A DNA stretch of 64,000 nucleotides, taken from Knoellia koreensis. Its GTDB lineage: Bacteria; Actinomycetota; Actinomycetes; Actinomycetales; Dermatophilaceae. Where the stretch lies: positions 1 through 64,000 of the forward strand of contig NZ_JABEPQ010000006.1 in the NCBI RefSeq assembly GCF_013041615.1, read 5' to 3'. Of this stretch, positions 33,809 to 43,091 are shown in pieces. Made by a program: the position numbers and the translations under genes. Under the pieces are notes generated by a model. That model did no database searches and was not told where the DNA came from. It worked only from the letters and a program-made list of their open reading frames with translations. Every line of letters starts with the position of its first letter. The stretch's first letter is position 1.

Positions 33809-33907
33809 TTCGGGGGCTCCTCTCGTGTTGCGGTCGGGTGCTGCGGTCGGGATGAAGACGAGTCGGGGGTGCGGCCGTGGCGCCAGCGTGGCACCACGGG
33901 GTGACAC

Positions 33908-34930
33908 TCAGCTGATGACGAGCTCGGGCTCGTCGACCAGCGCGGCGTCGGCCGCGGGCAGCCCGGCCTCGTCGTGGTCGGCGAGGAAGCGCTCGGCGTC
34001 GAGCGCGGCGGCACACCCGGATCCGGCGGCGGTGATGGCCTGCCGGTAGGTGTGGTCGACGAGGTCGCCCGCGGCGAAGACGCCCGGGACGTTGGTGTGG
34101 GTGGTGCGGCCCTGGACCAGCACGTAGCCCTCGTCGTCGAGCTCGACCTTGGTCGCGTCGGCGGAGTCCTTGATGAGCTGGTTGCGGGGGTCGTGCCCGA
34201 TGGCGACGAACAGCCCGGTCACGGGCAGCTCGGTCTCGGCACCGGTGACGGTGTCACGCAGGGTCACGCCGGTGAGCTTGCCGTCGCCGTGGATCGCGGC
34301 GACCTCGCTGTTCCAGGCGAACCTGATCTTGGGGTTGTCCAGCGCACGCTGGGCCATGATCTTGGACGCCCGCAGCTCGTCGCGGCGGTGGACGATCGTC
34401 ACCGACTTGGCGAACTTGGTGAGGAACGTCGCCTCCTCGACGGCGGAGTCGCCGCCGCCGACGACGGCGATGTCCTGGTCGCGGAAGAAGAACCCGTCGC
34501 ACGTCGCACACCACGAGACGCCGTGACCGGAGAGCGCCTTCTCGTTCTCGAGGCCGAGCTCTCGGTATGCCGACCCCATGGCGAGGATGACCGCGTGGGC
34601 GCGGTAGGTGTTGCCCTCGGCGTCGGTGACGGACTTGACCGGGCCGTCGAGCGAGACGGACTCGACGTCGTCGGTGATGATCTCGGCGCCGAACCGCTCG
34701 GCCTGGGCCCGCATCTGCTCCATCAGCTCGGGGCCCATGATGCCCTCGGGGAAGCCGGGGAAGTTCTCGACGTCGGTGGTGTTCATCAGCGCGCCACCAG
34801 CGGTGACGGCGCCCTCGAACAGCAGCGGCCGGAGGTTCGCGCGCGCGGCGTAGACGGCTGCGGTGTAGCCCGCCGGGCCGGAACCGATGATGATCAGGGA
34901 TCGGATGTCGGCAGGTGCGGAGGTGCTCAC
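33908..34930 (-). CDS. trxB: Thioredoxin reductase (NADPH)
   Basis: The GTG at 34930 ([22 protein letters not shown]) gives 340 residues; the frame is open far upstream without support. FAD-binding [10 protein letters not shown] at the N-terminus, redox-active CATCDG near residue 140, NADPH-binding [11 protein letters not shown], and the C-terminal [28 protein letters not shown]. It reduces TrxA. The trxB-trxA order with a 99-base gap suggests one operon, often under SigR/SigM-type stress control in actinobacteria. Confidence 0.97.
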   Translation of the reverse strand: MSTSAPADIRSLIIIGSGPAGYTAAVYAARANLRPLLFEGAVTAGGALMNTTDVENFPGFPEGIMGPELMEQMRAQAERFGAEIITDDVESVSLDGPVKSVTDAEGNTYRAHAVILAMGSAYRELGLENEKALSGHGVSWCATCDGFFFRDQDIAVVGGGDSAVEEATFLTKFAKSVTIVHRRDELRASKIMAQRALDNPKIRFAWNSEVAAIHGDGKLTGVTLRDTVTGAETELPVTGLFVAIGHDPRNQLIKDSADATKVELDDEGYVLVQGRTTHTNVPGVFAAGDLVDHTYRQAITAAGSGCAAALDAERFLADHDEAGLPAADAALVDEPELVIS

Positions 34931-35063
34931 GCGGCTACAGCCCCTTGTGGTCGAGATCGGTCGGCACCGCAAGATGCGGTGTTCTAGTGCTGCAACCGAT
35001 CGTAGGGCCTCGATGTTCCACCGGCGCCCGCGACACCCACATCTGCCGGCTGCCCGGGTCGCC

Positions 35064-35897
35064 TCAGCCCACGGGCAGTGGCCCCGCGAGCGCGACGGCG
35101 TGGCCGGCGTCGCACCCGGGCGCCACGGCATACGCCGTCCGACCGCCGGGCGCCTCGACCACGGCGACCACGGCCGGGGCGCCGTCGAGCGTGCCCCGGT
35201 CGACCCAGACGACGGTGTCGGCGCCGACACCGAGGGCCAGGAGGCAGTCGCGCAGCCCCTGGTCGGTGTCGGCCGGGCCGCGGACGCTGCTGGCGGACTG
35301 GTCCGCGCCCGAGCCCTTGGCGTCCTTGGCCTGCAGGGCCGCCGTGACCTGCCGGGCGAGACCAGCGGTCGTGTATGCCGTGCCGTTCGCCTGCTCGAGG
35401 CCCTTGGAGTCCGCGGTGGAGGGCGTCGCGGGTGGGAGCGTGGGGGTGACCGACGGTGACAGGCCGCCCTCGGGAGGGCCGCTCGGCGCCCCGGTCGCGG
35501 CGAGACCTTGGCTCTGGGCGCCGGAGGAGGCCGCGCTGCCGTCGGAGGAACCACCCGACAGCGACGCGATGAGTCCGCCGTTGCCGCCGGAGAGCGCGGC
35601 CGGCACCCCGACCCCGATGACGGCGACCGCGGCAGCCGCTGCGGCGACGTGGCGCCAGTTCCAGCGGCGGCGGGAGTCCAGGGGGACCACGGTGGCGCCC
35701 GACCCGTCGGCGTCCCGGTGGGGGTCGCCGGCGCGTGCGGCCTGCTCGGCGGCCAGCGAGGCGGTGATGCGCTGGACGAGGTCCTCGGGCATGGGCCCCG
35801 GGTCGGGCAGGGAGGCGAGCAGGTCGCGCATGCCCGTGGGGTCGTGCTCGGGGTCGCCGCGCCCGGGTGGGGTCGGCGGCGTGGGCGGTGTGCTCAC
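35064..35897 (-). CDS. Membrane protein following sigM, candidate anti-sigma factor
   Basis: The GTG at 35897 is preceded by GGAGGT and gives 277 residues. Cytoplasmic N-terminus with [34 protein letters not shown], one transmembrane helix near 83-103 ([19 protein letters not shown]), a Ser/Gly/Pro-rich linker, and an extracytoplasmic domain of about 100 residues with two Cys ([12 protein letters not shown] and APGCDAGH). No HxxxCxxC zinc anti-sigma motif is present. Position directly after sigM and topology suggest that it holds SigM at the membrane; this is inference. Confidence 0.7.
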   Translation of the reverse strand: MSTPPTPPTPPGRGDPEHDPTGMRDLLASLPDPGPMPEDLVQRITASLAAEQAARAGDPHRDADGSGATVVPLDSRRRWNWRHVAAAAAAVAVIGVGVPAALSGGNGGLIASLSGGSSDGSAASSGAQSQGLAATGAPSGPPEGGLSPSVTPTLPPATPSTADSKGLEQANGTAYTTAGLARQVTAALQAKDAKGSGADQSASSVRGPADTDQGLRDCLLALGVGADTVVWVDRGTLDGAPAVVAVVEAPGGRTAYAVAPGCDAGHAVALAGPLPVG

Positions 35898-35985
35898 CAC
35901 GACGACCTCCGAGCGGGGCTGGACTGCGGGACGGGGGTGCCGCCACGACCGGCCGCGTGGCGGCGGGGGCGACATGGGTAGGACG

Positions 35986-36558
35986 TCACGGCCGCTCCGA
36001 TGGTTCCCGCGGCGACTGCGGCTGCGGGTCGCGCAGCAGGGCCGCCAAGGCCTCCCGGCCGCGGCTGCACCGTGACTTCACCGTGCCCTCGGCGACCTCG
36101 AGCACCGCGGCCGCCTCGGCCACGGACAGGCCGTGCATGTCGACGAGGACCAGCGCCATCCGCTGCCCCTCGGGCAGCCTGGCCAGGGCCTCGCGCACGT
36201 CGAGCCGGGCGTCGACCGAGGCGTGGTGGTCGTGGCGATCGGCCAGCTCGTACTCGGGCAGCTCGCTGGTGGGGCGCTCGCGGCGCAGCCGGTCGAGGCA
36301 GGCGTTGACGACGATGCGGTGCAGCCACGTGGTGACGGCTGCGTCGCCGCGGTAGGAGTCGGCGCGGCGGAACGCCGAGATGAACGCGTCCTGCACGCAG
36401 TCGGCGGCGAGCTCGCGGTTGCGCGTGGTCCGCAGGGCCACCGCCCACATGCGGTCGCGGTGCCGCCGGAAGATCTCACCGAAGGCGTCGGGGTCACCGG
36501 CGACGTGCGCCCGCATCAGCTCCCGGTCGTGACGCTCCTGCAGCGGGAGGCTGCCCAT
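35986..36558 (-). CDS. sigM: ECF sigma factor SigM
   Basis: The ATG at 36558 gives 190 residues. Region 2 (DPDAFGEIFRRHRDRMWAVALRTTRNRELAADCVQDAFISAFRRA in order) and region 4 (LPEGQRMALVLVDMHGLSVAEAAAVLEVAEGTVKSRCSRGR) are complete. In mycobacteria and Streptomyces the sigM gene lies in this envelope/trxB neighbourhood and acts in surface stress. It sits 19 bases after the pseudokinase stop, so murJ-pseudokinase-sigM may be co-transcribed. Confidence 0.92.
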   Translation of the reverse strand: MGSLPLQERHDRELMRAHVAGDPDAFGEIFRRHRDRMWAVALRTTRNRELAADCVQDAFISAFRRADSYRGDAAVTTWLHRIVVNACLDRLRRERPTSELPEYELADRHDHHASVDARLDVREALARLPEGQRMALVLVDMHGLSVAEAAAVLEVAEGTVKSRCSRGREALAALLRDPQPQSPREPSERP

Positions 36559-36577
36559 GGCGCGGCGGTCCGTCCGC

Positions 36578-38779
36578 TCAGCTGACGGTGACCTCGGCCA
36601 GGGTGGCGCGGAACCTGCCATCGCTGACCTGGGAGACCTTGGTGAACCACACGAAGACGTACTGGCCCTTCACCGGCTTGTCGGCCTTGAGGGTGACCTC
36701 GCCGGACTTGCCGGAGGAGGTGCCGATCTCGGTGGCGTCGCTGCGGTCGCGGTCGGGGCCGACGGACACGGTCACGTCGGAGGCGTCGGGCAGGGACAGC
36801 TTGACGGTCGACACCGACCGCACCTGCCCGAGGTCGAGCCGCACGCCGACACCCTTCTTCAGGCCGCCGAGGTTCGCGCTGGCGTAGCCCTCCGAGCTCC
36901 AGGACGTGGAGTCCTTGCCGTCGTAGGTGCGGGCGGCCTCGCTGTTGCGCTCCGACCCGTCACCCTCGGGGTCGTACCCGGTCGCGCTGAGGATGGGGAA
37001 GTCGCCACCCTCGGGCGAGCCCTCGGTGGCGGTGGGCTCGGGCGCGTTCGTGCCGCCCACCGTGGTGGGCGGGGCGGTGACCGTGATGGTGTTCTTGGGC
37101 GCCGGGGTCCCGAACCCCAGGTTGGTGTTGCTGCCGATCTGGGAGACACCCCACCAGCCCAGGGCCGTGGCCACCACGAGGAACCCGGCTATGATCATCA
37201 GCACCAGCCGGGACTGCTCGCGGCTCGGCGGGTCGCCGAGCTCCTGCGGCAGCATCGGCAGCGGGGGGTCCAGCGGTTCGCCGGACTCGACGAGGGCGCC
37301 CTCGAGGCTGACGCGGCGCTGCTCGGCGCGCTCCTGCGCCTCCTGGCGCTGGGCCCGGCGCTCGGCCGCCTTGTCGGCGGCGGCGCGGGCGAAGCTGCCG
37401 ACCTTCTGCGCGGCCCCGGCGGCGGCCTGGCCGGCCGCCTGCCCGGCGGTGCCGAGCGCACCGGCCACGGCGGCGCCGGCAGCGGAGGCGGCCGCGGCAC
37501 CCTTGCCCGGACCCTCCGGATACTTCGGGAAGGTGGACGTCGGGGGTATGCCGCCGCCCGCGCCCTGCGCGGTGCCCTCGCCCTCGGTGATGGCCTCGCC
37601 CTCGGTGGTGGCCTCGCCCTCGGCGGGCACCGGGCGGGCCATGGGCTGGGTGGTGTCGTCACCGGTGCGGTCAGTCCGCAGGTCCAGCGGTCGGGTGCTC
37701 TCGTCGGCCGACCCGGCACCAGCCACGCCCGCTGCCGCAGCCGCACCCGCGCCGGCCGCTGCACCAGCAGCGGCACCGGTGGGCGAGCCGGTCCGAGCCG
37801 ATGCCGCCGGGGACGGTGCCGTCGGGTCGGGGGTTGCGGGGGTTGGTGACTGTGGGGTTTCAGCACCCGTCGCGCGGTCGTCCTGCGGCACGCCGTGGTC
37901 CACGCCCGCCTGGGGCTGACGACGCGGGGCGGCCGGGCGCAGCGGGAGCTGGTCGGTCGGCAGGGCGATGGTGGGCGCGCTCTCGGCGGCCGTGCGCGGG
38001 GGCACGGCCGACCCCTGCACCTGGCTGAGCGCCCACGGCGCGATCTGGGCGGCGAAGTCACCGGGGCTGACCGGCCCCTGGTCCTGGGTCAGGGTCAGGC
38101 GGCACAGGCCGTCGAGGTCACCGGGCACTCCGGCCGCGATCTCGGAGGGTGCCGGGACGCCACCCACGACGTGTGGCGCGGACTCCAGGCCCGGCACGGG
38201 GGTGGGCAGCGGCCAGCGACTGGTCAACGCGGCATACGTGAGGGCGACGATGCCGACCGCGTCGGTGCGGGCGGCCCGGTCGGCGTCCACGTCGTCGGCG
38301 TGCGCCATCGCGGCGGCGGTGGCGAGGCCGCGGACCTTGATCGTGCCGTCGGGCAGCCGCAGCACCGAGTCGGGGGTGAGCCGCAGGTGGTGCAGCCCGC
38401 GGCCGCGCGCGGCCTCGAGCCCGGTGGCGACCTCGCCGGCGATGCGCCGGGCCTCCTCGGCGGGCAGGCCGCCCTGGCCGAGCAGCTGGGTCACGGTGTG
38501 GGTGTCGGGCAGGGCTTCCTCGACGAAGAACGCGATGCCGTCGGAGCGCCCGACGTCCAGGACACGGACCAGCCGCGGGTTGTCGATGCCGGCGGCGCGG
38601 CGGGCCGCGTCGAGCGTGGCGTCTGCGTGCTGTTCGGTCTCGGCGAAGCAGACGAGCACGACATCCCGCTCGAGGGTGGTGTCGTGGGCCGACCAGCGCT
38701 CGGCGTTCGGCAACATCTCCAGCCGGCGCTGCGCGGCATACCGGCCACCCAGCACCGTCGAAGGGCCTACCCCGTGCAC
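36578..38779 (-). CDS. Stand-alone membrane pseudokinase (MviN C-terminal-like) with discoidin-type outer domain
   Basis: The GTG at 38779 follows GGGGAGG at good spacing and gives 733 residues. The N-terminal ~260 residues have a protein-kinase fold but no catalytic residues: the VAIK lysine position reads VVLVCF, HRD is replaced (LHHLRLTPDS), and DFG is missing (KVRGLATA). A long Ala/Pro/Glu-rich linker follows, a transmembrane helix near 530-550 (LVLMIIAGFLVVATALGWW), and an extracytoplasmic F5/8-type domain with NSEAARTYDGKDSTSWSSEG. In mycobacteria these parts are fused to MurJ (MviN) and bind FhaA; here they form a separate gene 54 bases after murJ. Confidence 0.88.
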   Translation of the reverse strand: MHGVGPSTVLGGRYAAQRRLEMLPNAERWSAHDTTLERDVVLVCFAETEQHADATLDAARRAAGIDNPRLVRVLDVGRSDGIAFFVEEALPDTHTVTQLLGQGGLPAEEARRIAGEVATGLEAARGRGLHHLRLTPDSVLRLPDGTIKVRGLATAAAMAHADDVDADRAARTDAVGIVALTYAALTSRWPLPTPVPGLESAPHVVGGVPAPSEIAAGVPGDLDGLCRLTLTQDQGPVSPGDFAAQIAPWALSQVQGSAVPPRTAAESAPTIALPTDQLPLRPAAPRRQPQAGVDHGVPQDDRATGAETPQSPTPATPDPTAPSPAASARTGSPTGAAAGAAAGAGAAAAAGVAGAGSADESTRPLDLRTDRTGDDTTQPMARPVPAEGEATTEGEAITEGEGTAQGAGGGIPPTSTFPKYPEGPGKGAAAASAAGAAVAGALGTAGQAAGQAAAGAAQKVGSFARAAADKAAERRAQRQEAQERAEQRRVSLEGALVESGEPLDPPLPMLPQELGDPPSREQSRLVLMIIAGFLVVATALGWWGVSQIGSNTNLGFGTPAPKNTITVTAPPTTVGGTNAPEPTATEGSPEGGDFPILSATGYDPEGDGSERNSEAARTYDGKDSTSWSSEGYASANLGGLKKGVGVRLDLGQVRSVSTVKLSLPDASDVTVSVGPDRDRSDATEIGTSSGKSGEVTLKADKPVKGQYVFVWFTKVSQVSDGRFRATLAEVTVS

Positions 38780-38833
38780 AGTGTCCTCCCCTGTTGTCGT
38801 CGGCGGTGCGGCCAGCATAGGCGGTGGCGCACG

Positions 38834-40450
38834 TCAGGCCCGCCGACGGATTCTGCGCGTCACCGGGTCGAGGAGAGCCGCGACCTCCTCGACCCGCATG
38901 AGGTGGGCGACCCCGAGCACGACCGCGAGGAACAGCCCACCCCCCGCGACGAGCTCGATGGCGCTGCCGAGGACGCCGTCGCCGACGACCCGCTCGAGCA
39001 GCATCCGCGCGGGAATGGCGACCGCGGCACCGACCAGCGTGGCGACCCCCAGCCGCACGTACAGGCGCACCGTGCTGCGCAACCGCAGCAGGCCCAGCCG
39101 GCGCCGCAGCAGCACGAACCCCACGCCGGCGGCGACCAGGTTGCTCAGGGTCTGGCCGATGCCGACGACGATGCCGACCTTGGTGGGGTCGACGGTGAAC
39201 GCGTAGAGGTTCACGGCGGTGGCGACGCCGGAGACGACGAGCTGGAGGTAGAACGGCGTCTTGGCGTCCTCGTAGGCGTAGTAGACGCGCTGGATGAGGT
39301 AGACCCAGCCGAACGGCACGACGCCGACCATCATCGCGATCATGACCTCGGCGATCGCCGCCGCCTGCTCCGGCGTGTTGCCGGCAAAGGCGAGGCGCAC
39401 CGCCGGCAGCCCGAACAGGATCGCCGCCGCGGTGCCGGGCACGAGGAAGACGGCCGGCATCCGCAGCCCGCGCCCGAAGTCGGACACCACCTCGGCGGTG
39501 CGGCCGGCGTGCGCCGCCGTGGACATCCGGGTGAAGAGCGCCGTCACCAGGGACAGGGTGATGAGCGAGTGCGGCAGCATGAACAGCAGGAACGCCGCGC
39601 TGTATGCCGCCTTGCCGGCACCCGTGACCCCCTGGGCGGCCATGAGGTCGTTGGCCCGGGTGAGCACCTTGGACGTGACGATGAACCCCAACTGGCTGAC
39701 GGCCAGCGCGGCGAAGGTCCAGAGGGCGACCCGGGACGCCGACCGCAGTCCCACCCCGCGGAAGCCGAAGACGGGTCGGAGCCGGAAACCGCTGCGGTGC
39801 AAGGGGATCAGGAGCACGAGGGCCTGCAGCGCGACGCCCAGGGTGGCGGTGCCGGCGACCACCCAGACCATCCCCGCGTCCCACTGCTCCACGCGGGGCT
39901 GGTCCGCGTAGACCGCGCCGAACCAGAGCAGGCCGAGGATCGCGACGATGTTCGCGATGGCCGGCGCCCACATGTAGGCCGCGAACTGGCCGCGTGCGTT
40001 GAGCACCTGCCCCACGACGGTGTAGAGGCCGTAGAAGAAGATCTGCGGCAGGCAGATGAACGCGAAGGCCGTGCCGAGGGCCAGGGCGCTGGAGTTCCAG
40101 CCCTGGGAGAACAACCGGACCAGCAGGGGCGCCAGGGCGGTCACGACGATCGTCGCGGCGGCGATGATGAGCAGCGACAGGGTGAGCAGCCGGTTGACGA
40201 ACTCCTGGCCGCCGTCGTCGTGCTTGGCCGCCTTGGTGATCTGGGGGACCAGCACGGCGTTGAGGACACCGCCGGCGAGCAGCAGGTAGAAGTTGTTGGG
40301 CAGCGTGTTCGCCACGTCGAAGGCGTCGGCGGAGACGCCGAGGCCGATCACGGCGGCCAGCATGGTGGTGCGGGCGAAGCCCAGCAGGCGGGACGTGGCC
40401 GTCCCGGCGGCCATGACGGCCGAGGAGCGGGCGAGGCTCTGGTCGCTCAC
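38834..40450 (-). CDS. murJ: Lipid II flippase MurJ
   Basis: 538 residues with about 14 hydrophobic segments. The MVF signature SSAVMAAGTATSRLLGFART and DAFDVANTLPNNFYLLLAGGVLNAVLVPQI are at the N-terminus. It moves lipid II across the membrane for peptidoglycan synthesis. The GTG start overlaps the stop of the upstream DUF6049 gene (GTGA). Unlike mycobacterial MviN it ends right after the transporter; the pseudokinase is the next gene. Confidence 0.96.
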   Translation of the reverse strand: MSDQSLARSSAVMAAGTATSRLLGFARTTMLAAVIGLGVSADAFDVANTLPNNFYLLLAGGVLNAVLVPQITKAAKHDDGGQEFVNRLLTLSLLIIAAATIVVTALAPLLVRLFSQGWNSSALALGTAFAFICLPQIFFYGLYTVVGQVLNARGQFAAYMWAPAIANIVAILGLLWFGAVYADQPRVEQWDAGMVWVVAGTATLGVALQALVLLIPLHRSGFRLRPVFGFRGVGLRSASRVALWTFAALAVSQLGFIVTSKVLTRANDLMAAQGVTGAGKAAYSAAFLLFMLPHSLITLSLVTALFTRMSTAAHAGRTAEVVSDFGRGLRMPAVFLVPGTAAAILFGLPAVRLAFAGNTPEQAAAIAEVMIAMMVGVVPFGWVYLIQRVYYAYEDAKTPFYLQLVVSGVATAVNLYAFTVDPTKVGIVVGIGQTLSNLVAAGVGFVLLRRRLGLLRLRSTVRLYVRLGVATLVGAAVAIPARMLLERVVGDGVLGSAIELVAGGGLFLAVVLGVAHLMRVEEVAALLDPVTRRIRRRA

Positions 40451-42567
40451 GAGGATCCGATCGTGGTGACGGGCGCGGTCGCGCGCCGGGTGCGGGGACG
40501 CTTGCGGTAGGTGCGGAACAGGCCGATCACGAGGATCAGGCCCGCGAAACCGCCGAGGGCCCAGTAGACACCGTCACCGGTCGGGGTCACGCGCACCCGC
40601 ACGTCCGCGCCCTGCCCGATCACCGTGTCGTCGGGGGTGGTCAGCGTGGTGCGCAGAGGCACGGTGCCTGCGGCGAGCGCGGTGACGTTGACGGTGACGG
40701 TGGCCCGGCTGCGCGGTCCGATCCGCAGCACCGGCGGCTGGCTGTCGATGCGCAGCCGCGGGTTCGAGGCCTCGACGGTGAGCTTGACGTCCTCGACCGG
40801 GACGGTGAGGTCGTTGGTGACGGTGATCTGGAGCCGACCCGAGTCGGCGAGGAAGTTGATGGTGCCGGCCGCGACCTTGACGGCGCTGGTCGTCTGTCCG
40901 GCGGCCTCGGTGACCCGGCCGTCGAGGGTGCTCCACGCGGTCGGTGCGGCGCGCCACCGGGTGGAGGCGAGCTGCTCGGCGGCGCGGGTCCAGGTGCGGG
41001 AGAAGGCGTCGCCGTCGTCCCGGATGGTCGCCACGCCCTGCACGGTCCGCACGGTCTGCCCGAGCTGGGCGAGACGGGCCCGGGTCAGGACGGGCGCGCC
41101 GCCATAGGACGGCCCCGTCGGCCGGGTGACCGGTGCCGCCGGGGCCGGGACGGCCCGGCTGGCCGTGCTCAGCTGGGCGTCCGCGGTGGTGGGCGTGAGC
41201 CACGGTATGCCGGCGACGGTGTCCAGGAAGCGCTTGGCCGCCGTCGCGTCCGGTGCCCACGTCCGCGGGGCGACGATGAAGACGGTGCGCCCCGCGGTGC
41301 CCGGCAGCTCGTTGAGCAGCGCCGCCGAGTCGGCGACGAACTGCTGGGTGCTGAGCACGCCCTCGGCCTGCGACGTGGTCCGCGCCAGCAGCCCGCTCAG
41401 GGAGTCGTCGAACGCCAGCATCGGCAGGCCACCCTGGGAGCGTTGCGTCGCGACCGGGGTGCTGCCCCGGCCGAGCTCGCCCAGCGCGCTGACCGCGACG
41501 ACCTGGCCCCCGAGCCGCGGGTCGCGGTAGAAGCCGCGCAGCGCCGACTCGCGCGCCGAGGTGTACTGGCCGTCCACGGGCCAGGCCACGTCGGAGCGGC
41601 CCCCGAGCTGGTTCGCCACCTCGGTGGCGCGCCCGACGAGCTCGCCCATCAGGGTGGTGCCCGATGCCGTGCCGGCTGCCGCGGCGATGTCGGCGTCGGT
41701 GTCCGGCAGCACCCACGGCCGGTGCTGGGCCGCGGCACCGCGGATCCGGCTCTCGGCGGCTGTGCGCACCTTCTCCTCGCCACCGTTGCCGCCCTGGGGG
41801 AACTCACCGAAGTCGGGCAGCAGGGTCGGGGTGAGCGTGGGGTCGACGGCCCACGTGACGTCGGTGTTCGAGGTGGCGTCCAGCACGTGGGTCAACCGCG
41901 AGTCCGGGCCGAGGGCGCGCTCCCACGCGGCGTCGCGGGTGGCGCCCTCCGCGCCGAACAGGTCGGGGTCGGGGTCGAGCGTGAGCGGCACCGCCACGGC
42001 CAGCGACAGGGGTTCGTACTGCTTGACCGACTGGAAGCCGGCGAACGTCCGCACGCTGTCCCCACCGCTCTGCACGCTGATCGGCAGCGCGCCGTAGGTG
42101 ACGGCGCCGCGGCGGCCGAGGTCCTTGACGGTCACCCGGAAGGCGGCGCTCGCACCGGGCGCCAGGGTCGAGCCGACCCGGGCCTGGCCGACGACCGTCC
42201 CCTGGGCCGGACCGGTCTGCGCCGCCCACTCGCGCACGGCGTCACGTGACAGGTCGACGCGGGCCGTGCCCAGTACCACCTGGACCAGCGGGCGGCTCAC
42301 CGCGGCGCCCGAGGTGTTGCGGACGGTGCCGGTCACGGTGAGGTCCTCGTTGTCGGTGATGACCGCCGGGCTCACCCCCGTCAGCTGGAGGTCGAGGCTG
42401 GCCGCGGCGGCCGGCGCGGCGGGAGCGGCAGCAGGTGTCGCGGCGACCGACGCCGGCTCGGCACCGGGCGTGGCAGACGCACGCGAGCCGACACCCCCGA
42501 CCGGGACCACGACGGCAGGCACCGCCAGCGCCGCCGCGGCGAGCACGCGGCATACCGACCCGCGCAC
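40447..42567 (-). CDS. DUF6049 family exported, membrane-anchored protein
   Basis: 706 residues. A signal peptide (CRVLAAAALAVPAVVVPVGG), a large extracytoplasmic region with beta-rich domains (LQLTGVSPAVITDNEDLTVTGTVRN at the start; VEDVKLTVEASNPRLRIDS near the end), and a C-terminal transmembrane helix (ALGGFAGLILVIGLFRTY) with a basic cytoplasmic tail. This matches mycobacterial Rv3909, encoded between the NUDIX gene and murJ. Function unknown; coupling to murJ suggests an envelope role. Starts 3 bases after the NUDIX stop. Confidence 0.88.
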   Translation of the reverse strand: MRGSVCRVLAAAALAVPAVVVPVGGVGSRASATPGAEPASVAATPAAAPAAPAAAASLDLQLTGVSPAVITDNEDLTVTGTVRNTSGAAVSRPLVQVVLGTARVDLSRDAVREWAAQTGPAQGTVVGQARVGSTLAPGASAAFRVTVKDLGRRGAVTYGALPISVQSGGDSVRTFAGFQSVKQYEPLSLAVAVPLTLDPDPDLFGAEGATRDAAWERALGPDSRLTHVLDATSNTDVTWAVDPTLTPTLLPDFGEFPQGGNGGEEKVRTAAESRIRGAAAQHRPWVLPDTDADIAAAAGTASGTTLMGELVGRATEVANQLGGRSDVAWPVDGQYTSARESALRGFYRDPRLGGQVVAVSALGELGRGSTPVATQRSQGGLPMLAFDDSLSGLLARTTSQAEGVLSTQQFVADSAALLNELPGTAGRTVFIVAPRTWAPDATAAKRFLDTVAGIPWLTPTTADAQLSTASRAVPAPAAPVTRPTGPSYGGAPVLTRARLAQLGQTVRTVQGVATIRDDGDAFSRTWTRAAEQLASTRWRAAPTAWSTLDGRVTEAAGQTTSAVKVAAGTINFLADSGRLQITVTNDLTVPVEDVKLTVEASNPRLRIDSQPPVLRIGPRSRATVTVNVTALAAGTVPLRTTLTTPDDTVIGQGADVRVRVTPTGDGVYWALGGFAGLILVIGLFRTYRKRPRTRRATAPVTTIGSS

Positions 42568-42570
42568 GCC

Positions 42571-43056
42571 TCACCCCTCCCCGGCGAGACGGGCCCAGGC
42601 CTGACGTGCGATCCGACGCTCGTTGGGGAAGGTGAGGTGCTCGTGGGCCTCGCGCAGGGGGAGCCAGGCGACGTCGATGGCCTCGTGGTCGGGGTCGTTC
42701 TCGATGGTGAGGTGACCGCCGGTGGCCTCGAGCAGGTAGTGGTGGACGAACTTGTGCACCCGCCGGTCCGACGTCGCGAACCAGTAGTCGATGGTGCCCA
42801 GCTCGGTGAGGACCCGGCCCTCGATGCCGGTCTCCTCGGCGACCTCGCGGACAGCGGTCTCGGGGAGCGTCTCGCCGTTCTCCATGTGTCCCTTGGGCAG
42901 GCACCACTCGACGCGGCCCGCGCGGTTTCGCCTGGCAATGACCGCGATCCGGGCCTGGCCGTCGTGCACGTCGACGACGATCCCGCCGGCCGAGCGTTCC
43001 TCCACTGCGGGCAGCCGCCCGGCCGCGCGGGCCGGATCGGGGGCAGGGGAGGTCAC
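42571..43056 (-). CDS. NUDIX hydrolase
   Basis: 161 residues. The complete Nudix box GHMENGETLPETAVREVAEETGI is near residues 55-77 (Gx5Ex7REUxEExGU). It resembles MutT4-type proteins (mycobacterial Rv3908). It hydrolyses nucleoside diphosphate-linked compounds; the substrate is not predictable. First gene of the NUDIX-DUF6049-murJ-pseudokinase-sigM run and divergent from the CCA transferase with only 35 bases between start codons. Confidence 0.93.
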   Translation of the reverse strand: MTSPAPDPARAAGRLPAVEERSAGGIVVDVHDGQARIAVIARRNRAGRVEWCLPKGHMENGETLPETAVREVAEETGIEGRVLTELGTIDYWFATSDRRVHKFVHHYLLEATGGHLTIENDPDHEAIDVAWLPLREAHEHLTFPNERRIARQAWARLAGEG

Positions 43057-43091
43057 CCGATCACTCTAACGAGCGCCTACCCTTGGTCCCC

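Noticed and set aside
36578..38779. An active Ser/Thr kinase next to murJ
   Set aside because: The catalytic Lys, HRD Asp and DFG Asp are all missing, so it was called a pseudokinase.
37895..40510. An 871-residue plus-strand frame
   Set aside because: Antisense to murJ and the pseudokinase; no start signal and shadow-type composition.
42240..42252. GTCACGTGAC as a further parS site
   Set aside because: It lacks the outer TTT/AAA parts of parS and is only a CACGTG-centred palindrome inside the DUF6049 gene.
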